A stretch of DNA of 64,000 nucleotides from NCBI RefSeq assembly GCF_000745965.1, contig NZ_JQKI01000024.1:25464-89463 (forward strand), in the 5' to 3' direction. This document shows, piece by piece, positions 30,160 through 39,812 of the stretch. The first letter of the stretch is position 1. Each line of letters opens with the position of its first letter. A model generated the notes under the pieces. The model did not search any database. It saw only the letters and a program-made list of their open reading frames with translations, and was not told where the DNA came from. This DNA is from Edaphobacter aggregans DSM 19364 (GTDB taxonomy: Bacteria > Acidobacteriota > Terriglobia > Terriglobales > Acidobacteriaceae). The position numbers were made by a program, and so were the translations under genes.

Positions 30160-32148
30160 ATGGACTTCCAACTCACCTCCACCTACAAACCGCAGGGAGA
30201 CCAGCCCCGCGCCATCGGCGAGCTCGCCTCCGGCCTCAACGCCGGCGAGAAGGACCAGGTCCTGCTCGGCGTCACCGGCTCCGGCAAGACCTTCACCATG
30301 GCGAAGATCATCTCCGAGGTCAACCGGCCCGCGCTCATCCTCGCGCACAACAAGACCCTCGCCGCCCAGCTCTACCACGAGTTCAAGCAGTTCTTCCCCC
30401 ACAACGCCGTCGAGTACTTCGTCTCCTACTACGACTACTACCAGCCCGAGGCCTACATTCCCTCCGGCGACCTCTACATCGAAAAAGAGGCCACCATCAA
30501 CGAGGAGCTCGACAAGCTGCGCCTCTCCGCCACCCGCTCGCTCTTTGAGCGCCGCGACGCCATCATCGTCTCCTCCGTCTCCTGCATCTACGGCCTCGGT
30601 TCGCCCGAGGCCTACTACGGCATGCTGCTGATGCTCGAAAAGGGCCAGCGCATCAAGCGCGAAGACATCACCCGCCGTCTTGTCGAGATCCTCTACGACC
30701 GCAACGACGTCGACTTCCGCCGCGGAACCTTCCGCGTGCGCGGCGACGTCATCGAGGTTTATCCCACCTACGATGAGAACGCCTACCGCATCGAGCTCTT
30801 CGGCGATGAGATCGACTCCCTCTCCCAGATCGATCCCCTCTTCGGCTCCGTCAGGCAGAAGTACTCCCGCCTTCCCATCTACCCCAAGTCCCACTACGTC
30901 GTGCAGCCCGAGCGCAAGTCTGCCGCCATCGACTCCATCGTCTCCGAGCTCACCGACTGGGAGGCACAGCTCGAAAAAGAAGGCCGCCTCGTCGAGTCGC
31001 AGCGCATCCACCAGCGCACGCGCTTCGACCTCGAGATGATCAAGTCCGTCGGCTACTGCCACGGCATCGAGAACTACTCCCGCCACTTCTCCGGCCGCCT
31101 GCCCGGTGAGCCGCCGCCCACTCTGCTCGACTACTTCCCGCGCGACTACCTCATCTTCATCGACGAGTCGCACGTAACCGTCCCACAGCTCCACGGCATG
31201 TGGCACGGCGACCGTTCGCGCAAGCAGAACCTCATCGACTACGGCTTCCGCCTGCCCTCCGCGCTCGACAACCGCCCGCTCCGCTTCGAGGAATTCGAGT
31301 CGCGCACCGGCCAGATCATCTACGTCTCCGCAACACCCGGCCCCTACGAGCTCACTAAATCCGCAGGTGTGGTTGTAGAACAGATCATCCGTCCCACCGG
31401 CCTCACCGACCCCAACGTCGAGATTCGCCCCGTCAAAGGCCAGATCGACGATCTGCTCGCCGAGATTCGCGAGCGCGCCCAGAAGAACCAGCGCGTCCTC
31501 GTCACCACGCTCACCAAGCGCATGGCCGAGGACCTCGCCGGCTACTACACCGAGGTCGGCGTGCGCTGCCGCTACATGCACTCCGAGATCGAGACCCTCG
31601 AACGCATCAAGCTCCTCCGCGACCTGCGCAAGGGCGAGTACGACGTCCTCATCGGCATCAACCTCCTGCGCGAGGGCCTCGACCTCCCCGAGGTCTCGCT
31701 CGTCGCAATCCTCGACGCCGACAAGGAAGGCTTCCTGCGCTCGCAGGGATCTTTGATCCAGACTATCGGGCGCGCCGCCCGTCACCTCGAAGGCCGCGCC
31801 ATCCTCTACGCCGACAAGATGACCGAGTCCATGCAGCGCGCCATCGACGAGACCAACCGCCGCCGCGAGATTCAGGAGGTCTTCAACGAAGAGAACGGCA
31901 TCACGCCGCAGTCCATCATCCGACCCACCGAGATGGCCCTCGCCGGAATCCTCAAAGCCGACTACGCCGACCTCACCGAGGAGACCGGCGACATGCCCGA
32001 CTTCGCCAACCAGGAGGAGCTCGACGCCTACATCTCGAGACTCGAGTCCGACATGCGCGAGGCCGCAAAGAAATTCGAGTTTGAAAGGGCCGCCAAGCTG
32101 CGCGACACCGTCAAGGAACTCCGCACCAAGGAGTTTCTCTTCAGTTAG
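30160..32148 (+). CDS. uvrB: Excinuclease ABC subunit B
   Basis: Damage-verifying helicase-like subunit of nucleotide excision repair, 662 aa. Walker A is [13 protein letters not shown] near residue 40; the beta-hairpin [15 protein letters not shown] clamps DNA; helicase motifs [22 protein letters not shown] and [13 protein letters not shown] follow; the C-terminal UVR motif ([20 protein letters not shown]) contacts UvrC. ATG 30160 is chosen because similarity begins there ([17 protein letters not shown]). No ribosome site; a TATCTT at 30146 lies 8 bases before ATG, so the mRNA may be leaderless. The upstream extension to 29434 is antisense to the phosphatase gene and not coding. Confidence 0.98.
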   Translation: MDFQLTSTYKPQGDQPRAIGELASGLNAGEKDQVLLGVTGSGKTFTMAKIISEVNRPALILAHNKTLAAQLYHEFKQFFPHNAVEYFVSYYDYYQPEAYIPSGDLYIEKEATINEELDKLRLSATRSLFERRDAIIVSSVSCIYGLGSPEAYYGMLLMLEKGQRIKREDITRRLVEILYDRNDVDFRRGTFRVRGDVIEVYPTYDENAYRIELFGDEIDSLSQIDPLFGSVRQKYSRLPIYPKSHYVVQPERKSAAIDSIVSELTDWEAQLEKEGRLVESQRIHQRTRFDLEMIKSVGYCHGIENYSRHFSGRLPGEPPPTLLDYFPRDYLIFIDESHVTVPQLHGMWHGDRSRKQNLIDYGFRLPSALDNRPLRFEEFESRTGQIIYVSATPGPYELTKSAGVVVEQIIRPTGLTDPNVEIRPVKGQIDDLLAEIRERAQKNQRVLVTTLTKRMAEDLAGYYTEVGVRCRYMHSEIETLERIKLLRDLRKGEYDVLIGINLLREGLDLPEVSLVAILDADKEGFLRSQGSLIQTIGRAARHLEGRAILYADKMTESMQRAIDETNRRREIQEVFNEENGITPQSIIRPTEMALAGILKADYADLTEETGDMPDFANQEELDAYISRLESDMREAAKKFEFERAAKLRDTVKELRTKEFLFS

Positions 32149-32150
32149 TG

Positions 32151-32948
32151 ATGCGAATCGCCAGCCTTCAACCCTCAGTCACGCTGACGCTCAATGCGCT
32201 CGGTCGCCTCGACACGCTCTGCGCCCACACAAAGTATTGCGTCGAAGCATTGCCCGAGTTGGCGGCACGCAAGCTGCCGATCATCGCGGACTCTTGGACA
32301 ACGACCACCGACGAAATCACCGCCGTCGCACCTGATCTCGTCATCGCCTCAGTCCCCTACCGGCTCGAATCTCTTGCCGCCATCCTCAAGACTGGATTCC
32401 CCGTCCTCGCTCTCGCACCGCACACCCTCTCCGATGTCCTTCAGGACACCCGCCTCATCGCCCGCCAGGTGGATCGCTCTGCCGAGGCGCAGGGAATGAT
32501 CGAAGCCTTTGAGCACGCCGTTGCAGACTTCGAATCCGCCACCAACAATCTTCCCAGGCAAACCGTCTACTGCGAGGAGTGGGGCAAGCCTCTCATCCAC
32601 TCTCAACCGTGGATCGCGGAACTGATAGGCGCCTGCGGCGGCACCTTCGTCGGAACACCCGGCATCCAAACGACTCCAGAGACCATCGCTGCATTCGACC
32701 CTGATATTCTTCTCTTCGCGTGGTGCGGGGCTGGAGACCGTGTTCCGCTCGACCGTGTCGTTGTGCAGCGCGGCTGGCAACATCTCACCGCCGTTCGCAA
32801 CCGCCGCGTCTACTGCATTCCTGACGAGTACCTGAACACGCCTGCCATTCCATCGCTGACACAGGGCCTCGCGCACCTCGCGAGCGCCATTCACCCTCAG
32901 CACTTCCCCGAACCATCCCGCCTCGTCACCCTCGGTACTACAGTGTGA
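32151..32948 (+). CDS. BtuF-like cobalamin/metal-chelate binding protein without signal peptide
   Basis: Periplasmic-binding-protein class III fold, 265 aa. RIASLQPSVTLTLNALG starts the first lobe; IIADSWTTTTDEITAVAPDL VIASVP-like strands and CEEWGKPLIHSQPWIAELIGACGG are characteristic of BtuF/cobalamin-binding proteins. There is no signal peptide or lipobox: the fold starts directly after the Met, as in a cytoplasmic subgroup of unknown role. The ATG follows the uvrB stop by two bases (a GTG at 32148 overlaps it), so it is likely co-transcribed with uvrB. No ABC transporter genes nearby and no cobalamin riboswitch seen. Confidence 0.8.
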   Translation: MRIASLQPSVTLTLNALGRLDTLCAHTKYCVEALPELAARKLPIIADSWTTTTDEITAVAPDLVIASVPYRLESLAAILKTGFPVLALAPHTLSDVLQDTRLIARQVDRSAEAQGMIEAFEHAVADFESATNNLPRQTVYCEEWGKPLIHSQPWIAELIGACGGTFVGTPGIQTTPETIAAFDPDILLFAWCGAGDRVPLDRVVVQRGWQHLTAVRNRRVYCIPDEYLNTPAIPSLTQGLAHLASAIHPQHFPEPSRLVTLGTTV

Positions 32949-32962
32949 CCACAGGAGCCAAA

Positions 32963-33352
32963 ATGCCAACCGCCAATGGCATCATCACCCACCCCAGCCC
33001 TTACACCGTCTCCGAGACCCTCGACCGCCTCGAAGCCATTCTCCGTTCGAAGAACGTTGCTGTCTTCGCGCGGGTCGACCACAGCGGCGAAGCCGAGAAG
33101 GCCGGCCTGCACATGCCACCCACACAACTTCTCATCTTCGGCAATCCGAAGGGTGGAACCCCAATCATGCTTGCCAACCCGCTCTCCGCGATCGAACTTC
33201 CACTCAAGGCTCTCGCATGGCAGGACAACGAAGGCAAGGTCTGGCTAAGTTACAACTCCCCCGAATATCTTCAAAACCGCTTCAATCTGTCTGCCGAAAC
33301 CCTCACGCCCATCGCCAGCATCTCCGCGCTCCTGCAACAAGCCATCGCGTGA
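32963..33352 (+). CDS. DUF302-family protein
   Basis: 129 aa, single DUF302 domain: TVSETLDRLEAILRSKNVAV near residues 14-33, FARVDHSGEAEKAGL, LLIFGNPKGGTPIM and LKALAWQDNEGKVWLSYNSP. The fold is small alpha/beta and function is unknown, though members appear in redox or heavy-metal contexts. ATG 32963 has AGGAG five bases upstream; a GTG at 32945 overlapping the previous stop is the alternative. Third gene in the uvrB unit. Confidence 0.87.
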   Translation: MPTANGIITHPSPYTVSETLDRLEAILRSKNVAVFARVDHSGEAEKAGLHMPPTQLLIFGNPKGGTPIMLANPLSAIELPLKALAWQDNEGKVWLSYNSPEYLQNRFNLSAETLTPIASISALLQQAIA

Positions 33353-33359
33353 GGTCGCA

Positions 33360-33947
33360 TCACCACCCGATCCCATACCGCTTCAGGATCTGCTCCATCT
33401 CCTCCCGATTCTCTATCACCGTCTTGTACAACTCCGTGTAGTGGTCTCCTTCTTTGAACTTCATCACTGCCAGCGCCCGCTTTTCCCCGACCAGGTCCTC
33501 CATCGCCTGCCACTCCAACATCAAGTCCGGCAGATGCAGGTATGTGTCTTGTTCTCCAAACCCTCCCTGCGGATAGGTCGTCGGAAGCCCCGGAAACGCC
33601 CTCTTCAGATCGTCAAACAACGCTCGCACCTGTTGCTGATGCTTTCCCAGCACCCAATGTCCCTGCTCATGCACATACTGCGACAGGGCCAGGTCATCGT
33701 CATCCATAAACCGCCCATTCAGCGTCAGCACCGGCTTTGAATGCGCCATGCCGCCCTGTTCAATCGCGATCTCCGTTGTCAGCGTGTACTTCGTCAGGTC
33801 GTACTTCTCCGCCAGCCGCTCAATCTGCATCTCTTTCCGCATCTCCAGCGGGTTATTGTGAACCAGATGCAGATTCAGCTTCGGCGACTTTGCCTCCACC
33901 ATCGTCGCAAACACGAACATTGCTACCGCCGGCAACTTCTTCGTCAT
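33360..33947 (-). CDS. Putative exported metallopeptidase-like protein (HExxH)
   Basis: 195 aa from ATG 33947. A short hydrophobic N-terminus (KKLPAVAMFVFATMVEA) looks like a signal peptide. Near the middle is LSQYVHEQGHWVLGKHQQQV, an HExxH zinc-binding motif, with Glu residues further on (LEWQAMEDLVGE) that could give the third ligand. The C-terminus is helical and charged. No family was recognised. The longer frame to 34001 adds an Arg/Cys-rich stretch before the signal-like part and is less likely. Confidence 0.65.
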   Translation of the reverse strand: MTKKLPAVAMFVFATMVEAKSPKLNLHLVHNNPLEMRKEMQIERLAEKYDLTKYTLTTEIAIEQGGMAHSKPVLTLNGRFMDDDDLALSQYVHEQGHWVLGKHQQQVRALFDDLKRAFPGLPTTYPQGGFGEQDTYLHLPDLMLEWQAMEDLVGEKRALAVMKFKEGDHYTELYKTVIENREEMEQILKRYGIGW

Positions 33948-34032
33948 TCGGACTTTCCCTCTCCCGCATAGTCTCAGGCTCGAACCGCTGCAACGGAACA
34001 ATAATTTTCAGCCGCCTGATACCCTCATCTGC

Positions 34033-34671
34033 GTGAAGCTCCTTCAACGAACGCTTTTTGCCCTGGTCCTCATCGCCTTCACCCTTGCCCTCATCGTCTA
34101 CGGCAACTACATCACTCTTCCCACCCACAACACTGCAGCCACGCACTTCGACACCATCATTGTCCTCGGCACGCCATCGCGGCTCGATGGCACCCCCTCG
34201 CCCGAGCAGCGCGAACGAGCCCTCGAAGGCGTGCGCGAGTACAAGGCCGGCGTCGCCCCACACATCATCATGACCGGCGGCCCCGCACACAATCACTTCG
34301 TCGAGGCCCACACGATGGGGCAGCTCGCCGCCTCGCAAGGAGTCCCCCCGGCAGACATCTTCGAAGAGGGCCAGGCGCAGAACACCATCCAGAACATCTA
34401 TTACTCTTCGCAGATCATGCATCAGCACGGCTGGTCCTCGGCCGAGGTCGTCAGCTCGCCCTACCACCTCGGCCGCACCTCGCTCATCCTCAACACTCAC
34501 GACCTGCACCAGCCTGCGCTCTCCATCGACTGGCATACCCACCCCTCGCTCTGGCCGCCGGAGTACACCATCTATCACAAGGTCGTCCTGTACTCCGTCG
34601 AAGCCTGGCGCTGCCTTCAGCTCCGCGTGCAGGGCTTCCCGTCGTCGCGCTTTCTTCCCGCAACTAGCTGA
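34033..34671 (+). CDS. YdcF/SanA-like DUF218 membrane protein
   Basis: 212 aa. One N-terminal helix (residues 5-25, LFALVLIAFTLALIVYG) then a DUF218 domain: FDTIIVLGTPSRLDGTPSPE, RERALEGVREYKAGVAPHII with MTGGPAHN, SQGVPPADIFEEGQAQNTIQ and VVSSPYHLGRTSLIL. Family members are linked to envelope barrier function and cell-wall precursor traffic; no catalytic activity is firmly known. Start is GTG 34033; no ribosome site, but TACCCT lies 7 bases upstream. Divergent from the HExxH protein. Confidence 0.85.
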   Translation: MKLLQRTLFALVLIAFTLALIVYGNYITLPTHNTAATHFDTIIVLGTPSRLDGTPSPEQRERALEGVREYKAGVAPHIIMTGGPAHNHFVEAHTMGQLAASQGVPPADIFEEGQAQNTIQNIYYSSQIMHQHGWSSAEVVSSPYHLGRTSLILNTHDLHQPALSIDWHTHPSLWPPEYTIYHKVVLYSVEAWRCLQLRVQGFPSSRFLPATS

Positions 34672-34846
34672 CCGCCTCTGCGTAGCGCACCTCAAACCTG
34701 CGCTTCAGTCGCAGGAACGGCTGCTCATCAAGCGATAGCTCGCCACCGCGATCCAGTCGAGCACAGCAGAATCAGCGAAAGGCTCACCCGCCGAGCCATG
34801 CCACGAATGGTACCCTTCCTCCAGCGTCATCCCAGGAGAAGCTCTC

Positions 34847-35611
34847 TTGATCATCTTCGCCGACGAATACGTCACGCTCGACACTCCCAGCGGTCCCATG
34901 CGCACGCACATCGCGCGACCCGCCGCGCCCGGCCGCTATCCCGCCATCCTCTTCTACTCGGAGATCTTTCAGATCACCGGTCCCATCCGGCGCATGATGG
35001 CAATGCTCGCCGGACACGGCTACGTCGTTGCCGCCCCGGAGATCTACCACGAGTTCGAGCCCGCCGGCACCGTACTCTCTTACGATCAGGCCGGATCCGA
35101 CCGCGGCAACGCCCTCAAGACCACCAAGTCCGTCGAGTCCTTCGACGCCGACACCCGCGCCATCATTGATCATCTCCGTTCGCGCTCTGACTGCACAGGC
35201 CGTATCGGCGCCATGGGAATCTGCATCGGCGGCCACCTCGCCTTCCGTGCCGCCATGAGCCCCGAGGTCCTCGCCACCGCCTGCTTCTACGCCACCGACC
35301 TGCACAAGCACAGCCTCGGCAAGGGCATGGCAGACGACTCTCTCGAACGCGCCGCCGACATCTGCGGCGAACTCGTCATGATTTGGGGCCGGCAGGATCC
35401 GCATATCCCGCTCGAAGGCCGCCTGAAGGTTCTCGCCCGCCTCAACGAACTCGGCACGCGCCTCAGCTGGCACGAGGTCAACGGAGCTCACGCCTTCATG
35501 CGCGACGAAGGTCCGCGCTACGACCCCGAACTCGCACTTCTGCTCTACCGCGTCGTTCTTGATCTCTTCCATCGCAAGCTGGGCGAGGGCGACCTCCCCT
35601 CGGCATCGTAA
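34847..35611 (+). CDS. Dienelactone hydrolase family protein
   Basis: Alpha/beta hydrolase with Cys nucleophile, 254 aa. LFYSEIFQITGPIRRMM supplies the Glu (residue 39) that primes the nucleophile; MGICIGGHLAF holds Cys126; WGRQDPHIP and NGAHAFMRDE give Asp and His. Such enzymes hydrolyse dienelactones or other lactones and esters. TTG 34847 is the start: AGGAG lies nine bases upstream and the sequence begins right before the first strand. About 175 bases of non-coding DNA without visible signals precede it. Confidence 0.87.
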   Translation: MIIFADEYVTLDTPSGPMRTHIARPAAPGRYPAILFYSEIFQITGPIRRMMAMLAGHGYVVAAPEIYHEFEPAGTVLSYDQAGSDRGNALKTTKSVESFDADTRAIIDHLRSRSDCTGRIGAMGICIGGHLAFRAAMSPEVLATACFYATDLHKHSLGKGMADDSLERAADICGELVMIWGRQDPHIPLEGRLKVLARLNELGTRLSWHEVNGAHAFMRDEGPRYDPELALLLYRVVLDLFHRKLGEGDLPSAS

Positions 35612-35682
35612 GAACCGGCTGAAAGCAGCGCGAGCAAGCACTCTCCCGCCCCGCAACCGAGGCAGACACCGTCATTTTCATT

Positions 35683-35688
35683 TACAGT
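35683..35688 (+). promoter_or_regulatory. -10 box six bases before the PfkB kinase gene
   Basis: TACAGT at 35683-35688 followed by GAAAAG and the ATG at 35695. Spacing equals that at lexA, so a leaderless mRNA is likely. The -35 region is not clear. Confidence 0.45.
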
Positions 35689-35694
35689 GAAAAG

Positions 35695-36654
35695 ATGACG
35701 AAAACGTCGAAGGTTGACCTGGTCGGCGTCGGGTTGAATGCCACAGACACGGTAATCCCCCTCCCCCACTTTCCCTCCGCCGGCTCCAAAGTCGAGTTCG
35801 GCGTCGCGAAGATTCTCCCCGGCGGACAGGTCGCAAGCACCGTCGTGGCCTGCCAGCAGTGGGGCCTCAACACCCGCTACGTCGGAAAAATCGGCGACGA
35901 CAGCGCCGCCAACCTCCACCGCAACGAGTTCGCCCGCCTCGGCGTCGAAGCGCATCTGCTCACGGTCCCGCACTGCGCCAGCCAGCAGTCCTTCATCCTC
36001 GTCGACAACGAGGGCGAACGCACCGTGCTCCACCGTCACGACGACGCCCTCTCGCTTCATCCCGAAGAGCTCGCTCACGAGTGGATCGTCAACGCCCGCG
36101 CCCTTCACGTCGACGGATGGGACACTGCCGCGGCCATCCGCGCCGCCACCTGGGCCCGCGAGGCCGGAATCCCCGTAATCGCCGATCTCGACGAGCTCTA
36201 CCCCCAGGTCGAACAGCTTCTCGAAAAGATCGACTATCTCATCGTCAGCCGGGACTTCCCCACGCGCCTCACCGGCGAGCCCGACCTCGAGACCGCACTC
36301 CGCCGCATGCACAGCGGTTACAACAACGTCCTCACCGCCGCCACACTCGGCCACGACGGCGTCCTCGCCTGGGACGGCGAGCGCTTCCACTACGCCTCCG
36401 CCTATCGCGTTCGTGTCGCCGACACCACAGGCGCCGGCGACATCTTCCACGCCGGCTTCATCTACGGTCTCCTCCAGGGCTGGCCGCTCGAACGCCAGCT
36501 CGACTTCGCCTGCGCCGCCGCCGCGCTCAACTGCACCGCCGTAGGCGCCCGCGGAGGAATCCAGAGTACTGGCGCTATCGAAGATCTCATGAAGACCGGC
36601 TCACGCTATCAGGCCGAGCACTTCGTCTCTGTGCCGGTTCCCGTGCGCAGCTAA
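35695..36654 (+). CDS. PfkB-family sugar kinase
   Basis: Ribokinase-like kinase, 319 aa. ILPGGQVASTVVACQQWG is signature 1 (GG near residue 42) and DTTGAGDIFHAGFIYGLLQG is signature 2 with the catalytic Asp and anion hole. It phosphorylates a sugar or nucleoside with ATP; no neighbouring sugar pathway tells which. A -10-like TACAGT lies six bases upstream and there is no ribosome site. Its stop overlaps the convergent hypothetical gene by 4 bp. Confidence 0.9.
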   Translation: MTKTSKVDLVGVGLNATDTVIPLPHFPSAGSKVEFGVAKILPGGQVASTVVACQQWGLNTRYVGKIGDDSAANLHRNEFARLGVEAHLLTVPHCASQQSFILVDNEGERTVLHRHDDALSLHPEELAHEWIVNARALHVDGWDTAAAIRAATWAREAGIPVIADLDELYPQVEQLLEKIDYLIVSRDFPTRLTGEPDLETALRRMHSGYNNVLTAATLGHDGVLAWDGERFHYASAYRVRVADTTGAGDIFHAGFIYGLLQGWPLERQLDFACAAAALNCTAVGARGGIQSTGAIEDLMKTGSRYQAEHFVSVPVPVRS

Positions 36655-37061
36655 CGCCAGCTCACCGCCAGATGCCACCGCATTCCCCGGTCTCCGGTCT
36701 TGCGCAGCACCCTGCGATACTCCAACAGCTCGGCCAGCACCTGTTCGCCCTCTGAGCCAAGCTGCTGCGGCTCATGCTCCAACGCAGCCACCAGGGCCTC
36801 CACCGTCGCCAGCCCATCCGCAGCCGCATACCACTGCGGCGGAGGAAGCCGGTTCATCAGCTCGCGATTCCCCGCGCCCTCTTCGATCAGCAGCGACATC
36901 GAGTTCTCGTCCGCCGAGAAGAACTCGATCAGCGGCCGTACCCCAAGTCGCAGCGCCAGCCGCTCCAACGCGTCCTCGTTCCGCGCCAGTGCGCGCCCGT
37001 TCACGAACGTGTCGAAGCCCGGGTCCTCACCCTCAACGACGATGTACATCGACGCAGCCAT
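36651..37061 (-). CDS. Hypothetical protein
   Basis: 136 aa from ATG 37061 (ATG 37049 is an alternative, starting MYIVVEGEDPGFDTFVNG). Soluble, acidic, mixed alpha/beta; conserved-looking stretches are IEFFSADENSMSLLIEEG and PPPQWYAAADGLATVEALVA. The layout of a short N-terminal strand, a DALERLA helix and a WY..ADGL.T segment recalls small immunity-like or YfbM-like proteins, but I do not recognise a family. Frame upstream of 37061 is Gly/Arg rich and unlikely to be coding. Confidence 0.7.
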   Translation of the reverse strand: MAASMYIVVEGEDPGFDTFVNGRALARNEDALERLALRLGVRPLIEFFSADENSMSLLIEEGAGNRELMNRLPPPQWYAAADGLATVEALVAALEHEPQQLGSEGEQVLAELLEYRRVLRKTGDRGMRWHLAVSWR

Positions 37062-37246
37062 CCCCTGCAGTGTACCGCCCGCCACCCTGTGAGAAACAGC
37101 CCTTAGCTCAGCGTCAGAACCTCGTCGTCCACCTCTTGCTCCGCCGCCAGTATCCCCGCCATCCTGCCCGCCCACTCATCGCTCCGCTCCGCCAAACAGA
37201 AGAGCCACGCGCAAAGCGTGGCTCCCTGATTTGTTCTGTTGAGAGA

Positions 37247-39673
37247 CTAGCGATTTCCGCCGCCCTGATGCGATCCGCCGCCCGACCCGCCGCCTGGACC
37301 ACCGCGACGTCCGCCGCGACGACGGCGTCCACCCGGCCTGCGCTGTCCGCCCGGAGCACCCTGCCCGCCGCCCTGACGAGGAGCGACCTGCGGCACTGCA
37401 TCTGCGCGGTTGAAGTTCGGCTCCTCGGCTCCCTCTTCGACTCCCTCCTCGACTCCCTCCTCGTCGCCGTCCTCGAAGTCCTCCTCGTCCTCCAAGCCCT
37501 CAGCCTCAGCAACGGGAGCAGGAGCAACGCGTCCGCGTCCGTCACTGTCCTGCGGAGGAGCGACCTCCGGCAGGCCAAGCTTCGCGCGCTGCTCGCGCAG
37601 CACAGCCTTGCGCGACAGCTTGATGCGGTTGCCCTCGATCGCCAGCACCTTCACCAGGATCTGATCGCCCTCACGCAGCTCGTCCTTCACTTCCTTCACG
37701 CGATGCTCCGCGATCTCCGAGACGTGCAGCAAGCCATCGGTGCCGGGGAAGATCTCGACGAATGCGCCGAACTCCGCCAGCCGCACAACCTTGCCCAGGT
37801 ACGTCTTGCCCACCTCAGGCACAGCCGTCAGGTCGCTGATCATCTGGATCGCGCGCTGCAGTCCATCCGCATCGCTCGAAGCCACATTCACGCGGCCCGT
37901 ATCGTCCACGTCGATCTTCACGCCGGTCGCGTCGATGATTCCGCGAATCACCTTGCCTCCCGGTCCGATCAGGTCGCGAATCTTGTCCGTCGGAATCTGC
38001 AGCGTGTGAATGCGCGGGGCGAACTTCGACTTCTCCTCGCTCGGCGCCCCGACCACAGCATCCATCTTGTCCAGCAGGAACAGACGTCCACGGCGCGCCT
38101 GCTCCAGCGCCTCGCGCATGATCTGCGCCGTGATGCCCATGATCTTGATGTCCATCTGCAGCGCCGTGATTCCCTTGCGTGTTCCGGCCACCTTGAAGTC
38201 CATATCACCGTAATGGTCCTCGGCGCCCGCGATGTCAGTCAGGATGGCGTACTTGTCGCCCTCCTTCACCAGGCCCATCGCCACGCCGGCAACCGAGCCC
38301 TTCAGCGAGATGCCCGCCTGCATCAGCGAAAGCGAAGCTCCGCACACCGTCGCCATTGACGACGATCCGTTCGACTCCAGGATGTCCGACACCACGCGCA
38401 GCGTGTACGGCGACTCATCCTCGCCCGGCAGCACTGCCTCGATCGCACGCGACGCCAGCGCGCCGTGACCGATCTCGCGCCGTCCAACGCCCGACATCCT
38501 GCCCACCTCGCCCACCGAGAACGGCGGGAAGTTGTAGTGCAGCATGAACCGGCGCTTCTGCTCGCCCTCGTACGTCTCGATCCGCTGCGAGTCGTCCGTC
38601 GTGCCCAGCGTCGCCGAGACCAGCGCCTGCGTCTCGCCACGGGTAAACAGCGCCGAACCGTGCACGCGCGGAAGCACGCCCACCTCAATCGAGATCCCGC
38701 GAATCTCGTCGAACGCGCGGTGATCCGGACGAATCCGGTCGTTCAGAACCTGCTCACGAAAGATGTTCTCGCGCAGAATCTCGTAGTACTTGCTCAGCTT
38801 CTTCGCCGCCTCGGAATCATCCGCCGGAAGCTCCGCTTTCAGTTCGTCCTTGATCGCCTTGACCAGCGCATAGCTCTCGAACTTCGGATGCTTCTTCGTG
38901 TCCAGCGCATCGGCCAGCTTCGCGCCGATCTTCGCCTTCAGCGCAGCCAGATACTCCTTGTCCATCTCGACCGCCGATACCAGCCGCTTCGGCTTGCCCG
39001 CGCGCCGCACCAGGTCCTCGATCGCCGTGCAGATTTTCTTGATCTCGCCGTGCGCGAACTCGATCGCATCCACCACGCGTTCTTCCGCAATCTCCTTCGC
39101 GCCGGACTCGATCATCACGATGCCGTCCTTCATTCCGACGACCATGATGTTCAGCGTGCTCTTCTCGCGCTCCTCGTACGTCGGGTTCACGATGAACTGG
39201 TCATCGACGATGCCGATGCGTACCGCGCCCACCGGGCCGTGGAACGGAATGTCACTCAGCGCCAGCGCGCAGCTCGCGCCGTTGATGCCCAGAACGTCCG
39301 GATCGTTCTCCTTGTCGGCCGAGTACACGAACGCAACCACCTGAGTCTCGTTGCGGAAGGCCTCCGGGAACAGCGGACGGATTGGACGGTCGATCTGGCG
39401 GCTCGTCAGAACCTCCTTCTCGCTCGGCCGTCCCTCGCGCTTGATGAAGCCGCCCGGGATGCGTCCACCGGCATAAGTAAACTCGCGATACTCCACCGTC
39501 AGCGGGAAGAAGTCGATCCCTTCCTTCGGATCCGGCGCCGCCACAGCCGTCGCCAGAACAACGTTATCGCCGCTCGTGGTCAGCGCCGCGCCTGAGGCCT
39601 GCTTGGCCATGCGCCCCGTCTCAAAGCTGATGTACTTGCCGCCGGCAAGCTCTACTCTCACTTCCTGCTTCAT
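37247..39673 (-). CDS. pnp: Polynucleotide phosphorylase with extended RG-rich tail
   Basis: 3'-5' exoribonuclease/polymerase of RNA turnover, 808 aa, about 100 longer than E. coli PNPase. Two RNase PH cores (first with GGRIPGGFIKREGRPSEKE; second with FPPFSVGEVGRMSGVGRREI and the metal-binding DIAGAEDHYGDMDFK), then KH (IRDLIGPGGKVIRGI) and S1 (GKVVRLAEFGAFVEIFPGTD) RNA-binding domains. The last ~100 residues are first very acidic (EEDFEDGDEEGVEEGVEEG), then Gln/Gly/Arg-rich (RRPGGRRRRGGRRGGPGG), resembling RGG boxes that bind RNA. Downstream of rpsO on the same strand with a terminator between them at 39758; GAGAGAGAC precedes the ATG. Confidence 0.98.
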   Translation of the reverse strand: MKQEVRVELAGGKYISFETGRMAKQASGAALTTSGDNVVLATAVAAPDPKEGIDFFPLTVEYREFTYAGGRIPGGFIKREGRPSEKEVLTSRQIDRPIRPLFPEAFRNETQVVAFVYSADKENDPDVLGINGASCALALSDIPFHGPVGAVRIGIVDDQFIVNPTYEEREKSTLNIMVVGMKDGIVMIESGAKEIAEERVVDAIEFAHGEIKKICTAIEDLVRRAGKPKRLVSAVEMDKEYLAALKAKIGAKLADALDTKKHPKFESYALVKAIKDELKAELPADDSEAAKKLSKYYEILRENIFREQVLNDRIRPDHRAFDEIRGISIEVGVLPRVHGSALFTRGETQALVSATLGTTDDSQRIETYEGEQKRRFMLHYNFPPFSVGEVGRMSGVGRREIGHGALASRAIEAVLPGEDESPYTLRVVSDILESNGSSSMATVCGASLSLMQAGISLKGSVAGVAMGLVKEGDKYAILTDIAGAEDHYGDMDFKVAGTRKGITALQMDIKIMGITAQIMREALEQARRGRLFLLDKMDAVVGAPSEEKSKFAPRIHTLQIPTDKIRDLIGPGGKVIRGIIDATGVKIDVDDTGRVNVASSDADGLQRAIQMISDLTAVPEVGKTYLGKVVRLAEFGAFVEIFPGTDGLLHVSEIAEHRVKEVKDELREGDQILVKVLAIEGNRIKLSRKAVLREQRAKLGLPEVAPPQDSDGRGRVAPAPVAEAEGLEDEEDFEDGDEEGVEEGVEEGAEEPNFNRADAVPQVAPRQGGGQGAPGGQRRPGGRRRRGGRRGGPGGGSGGGSHQGGGNR

Positions 39674-39757
39674 ATCAGTCTCTCTCTTCTCTCGTCGTTA
39701 TCTATCGTTGGAATCTGGTCTCTCGCGTCATCCGCCCCTGGTGCACTCGCGGGCGCG

Positions 39758-39812
39758 AAAAAGCGCAGCCCACCGCAATCTGTCCTAAAGACAGACCGCC
39801 GGCTGGCTGCGC
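39758..39812 (-). terminator. Rho-independent terminator between rpsO and pnp
   Basis: On the minus strand, GCGCAGCC (39812-39805) pairs with GGCTGCGC (39770-39763), enclosing an inner hairpin TCTGTC-TTTAG-GACAGA, and is followed by TTTTT (39762-39758). It may also attenuate read-through into pnp. The rest of the 338-base gap (39813-40011) shows no gene. Confidence 0.8.

Noticed and set aside
30145..31785. 546-codon frame antisense to uvrB
   Set aside because: Asp/Val/Glu/Leu-rich mirror of a conserved gene; no motifs.
32100..32150. Cobalamin riboswitch before the BtuF-like gene
   Set aside because: The gene directly follows uvrB with no leader.
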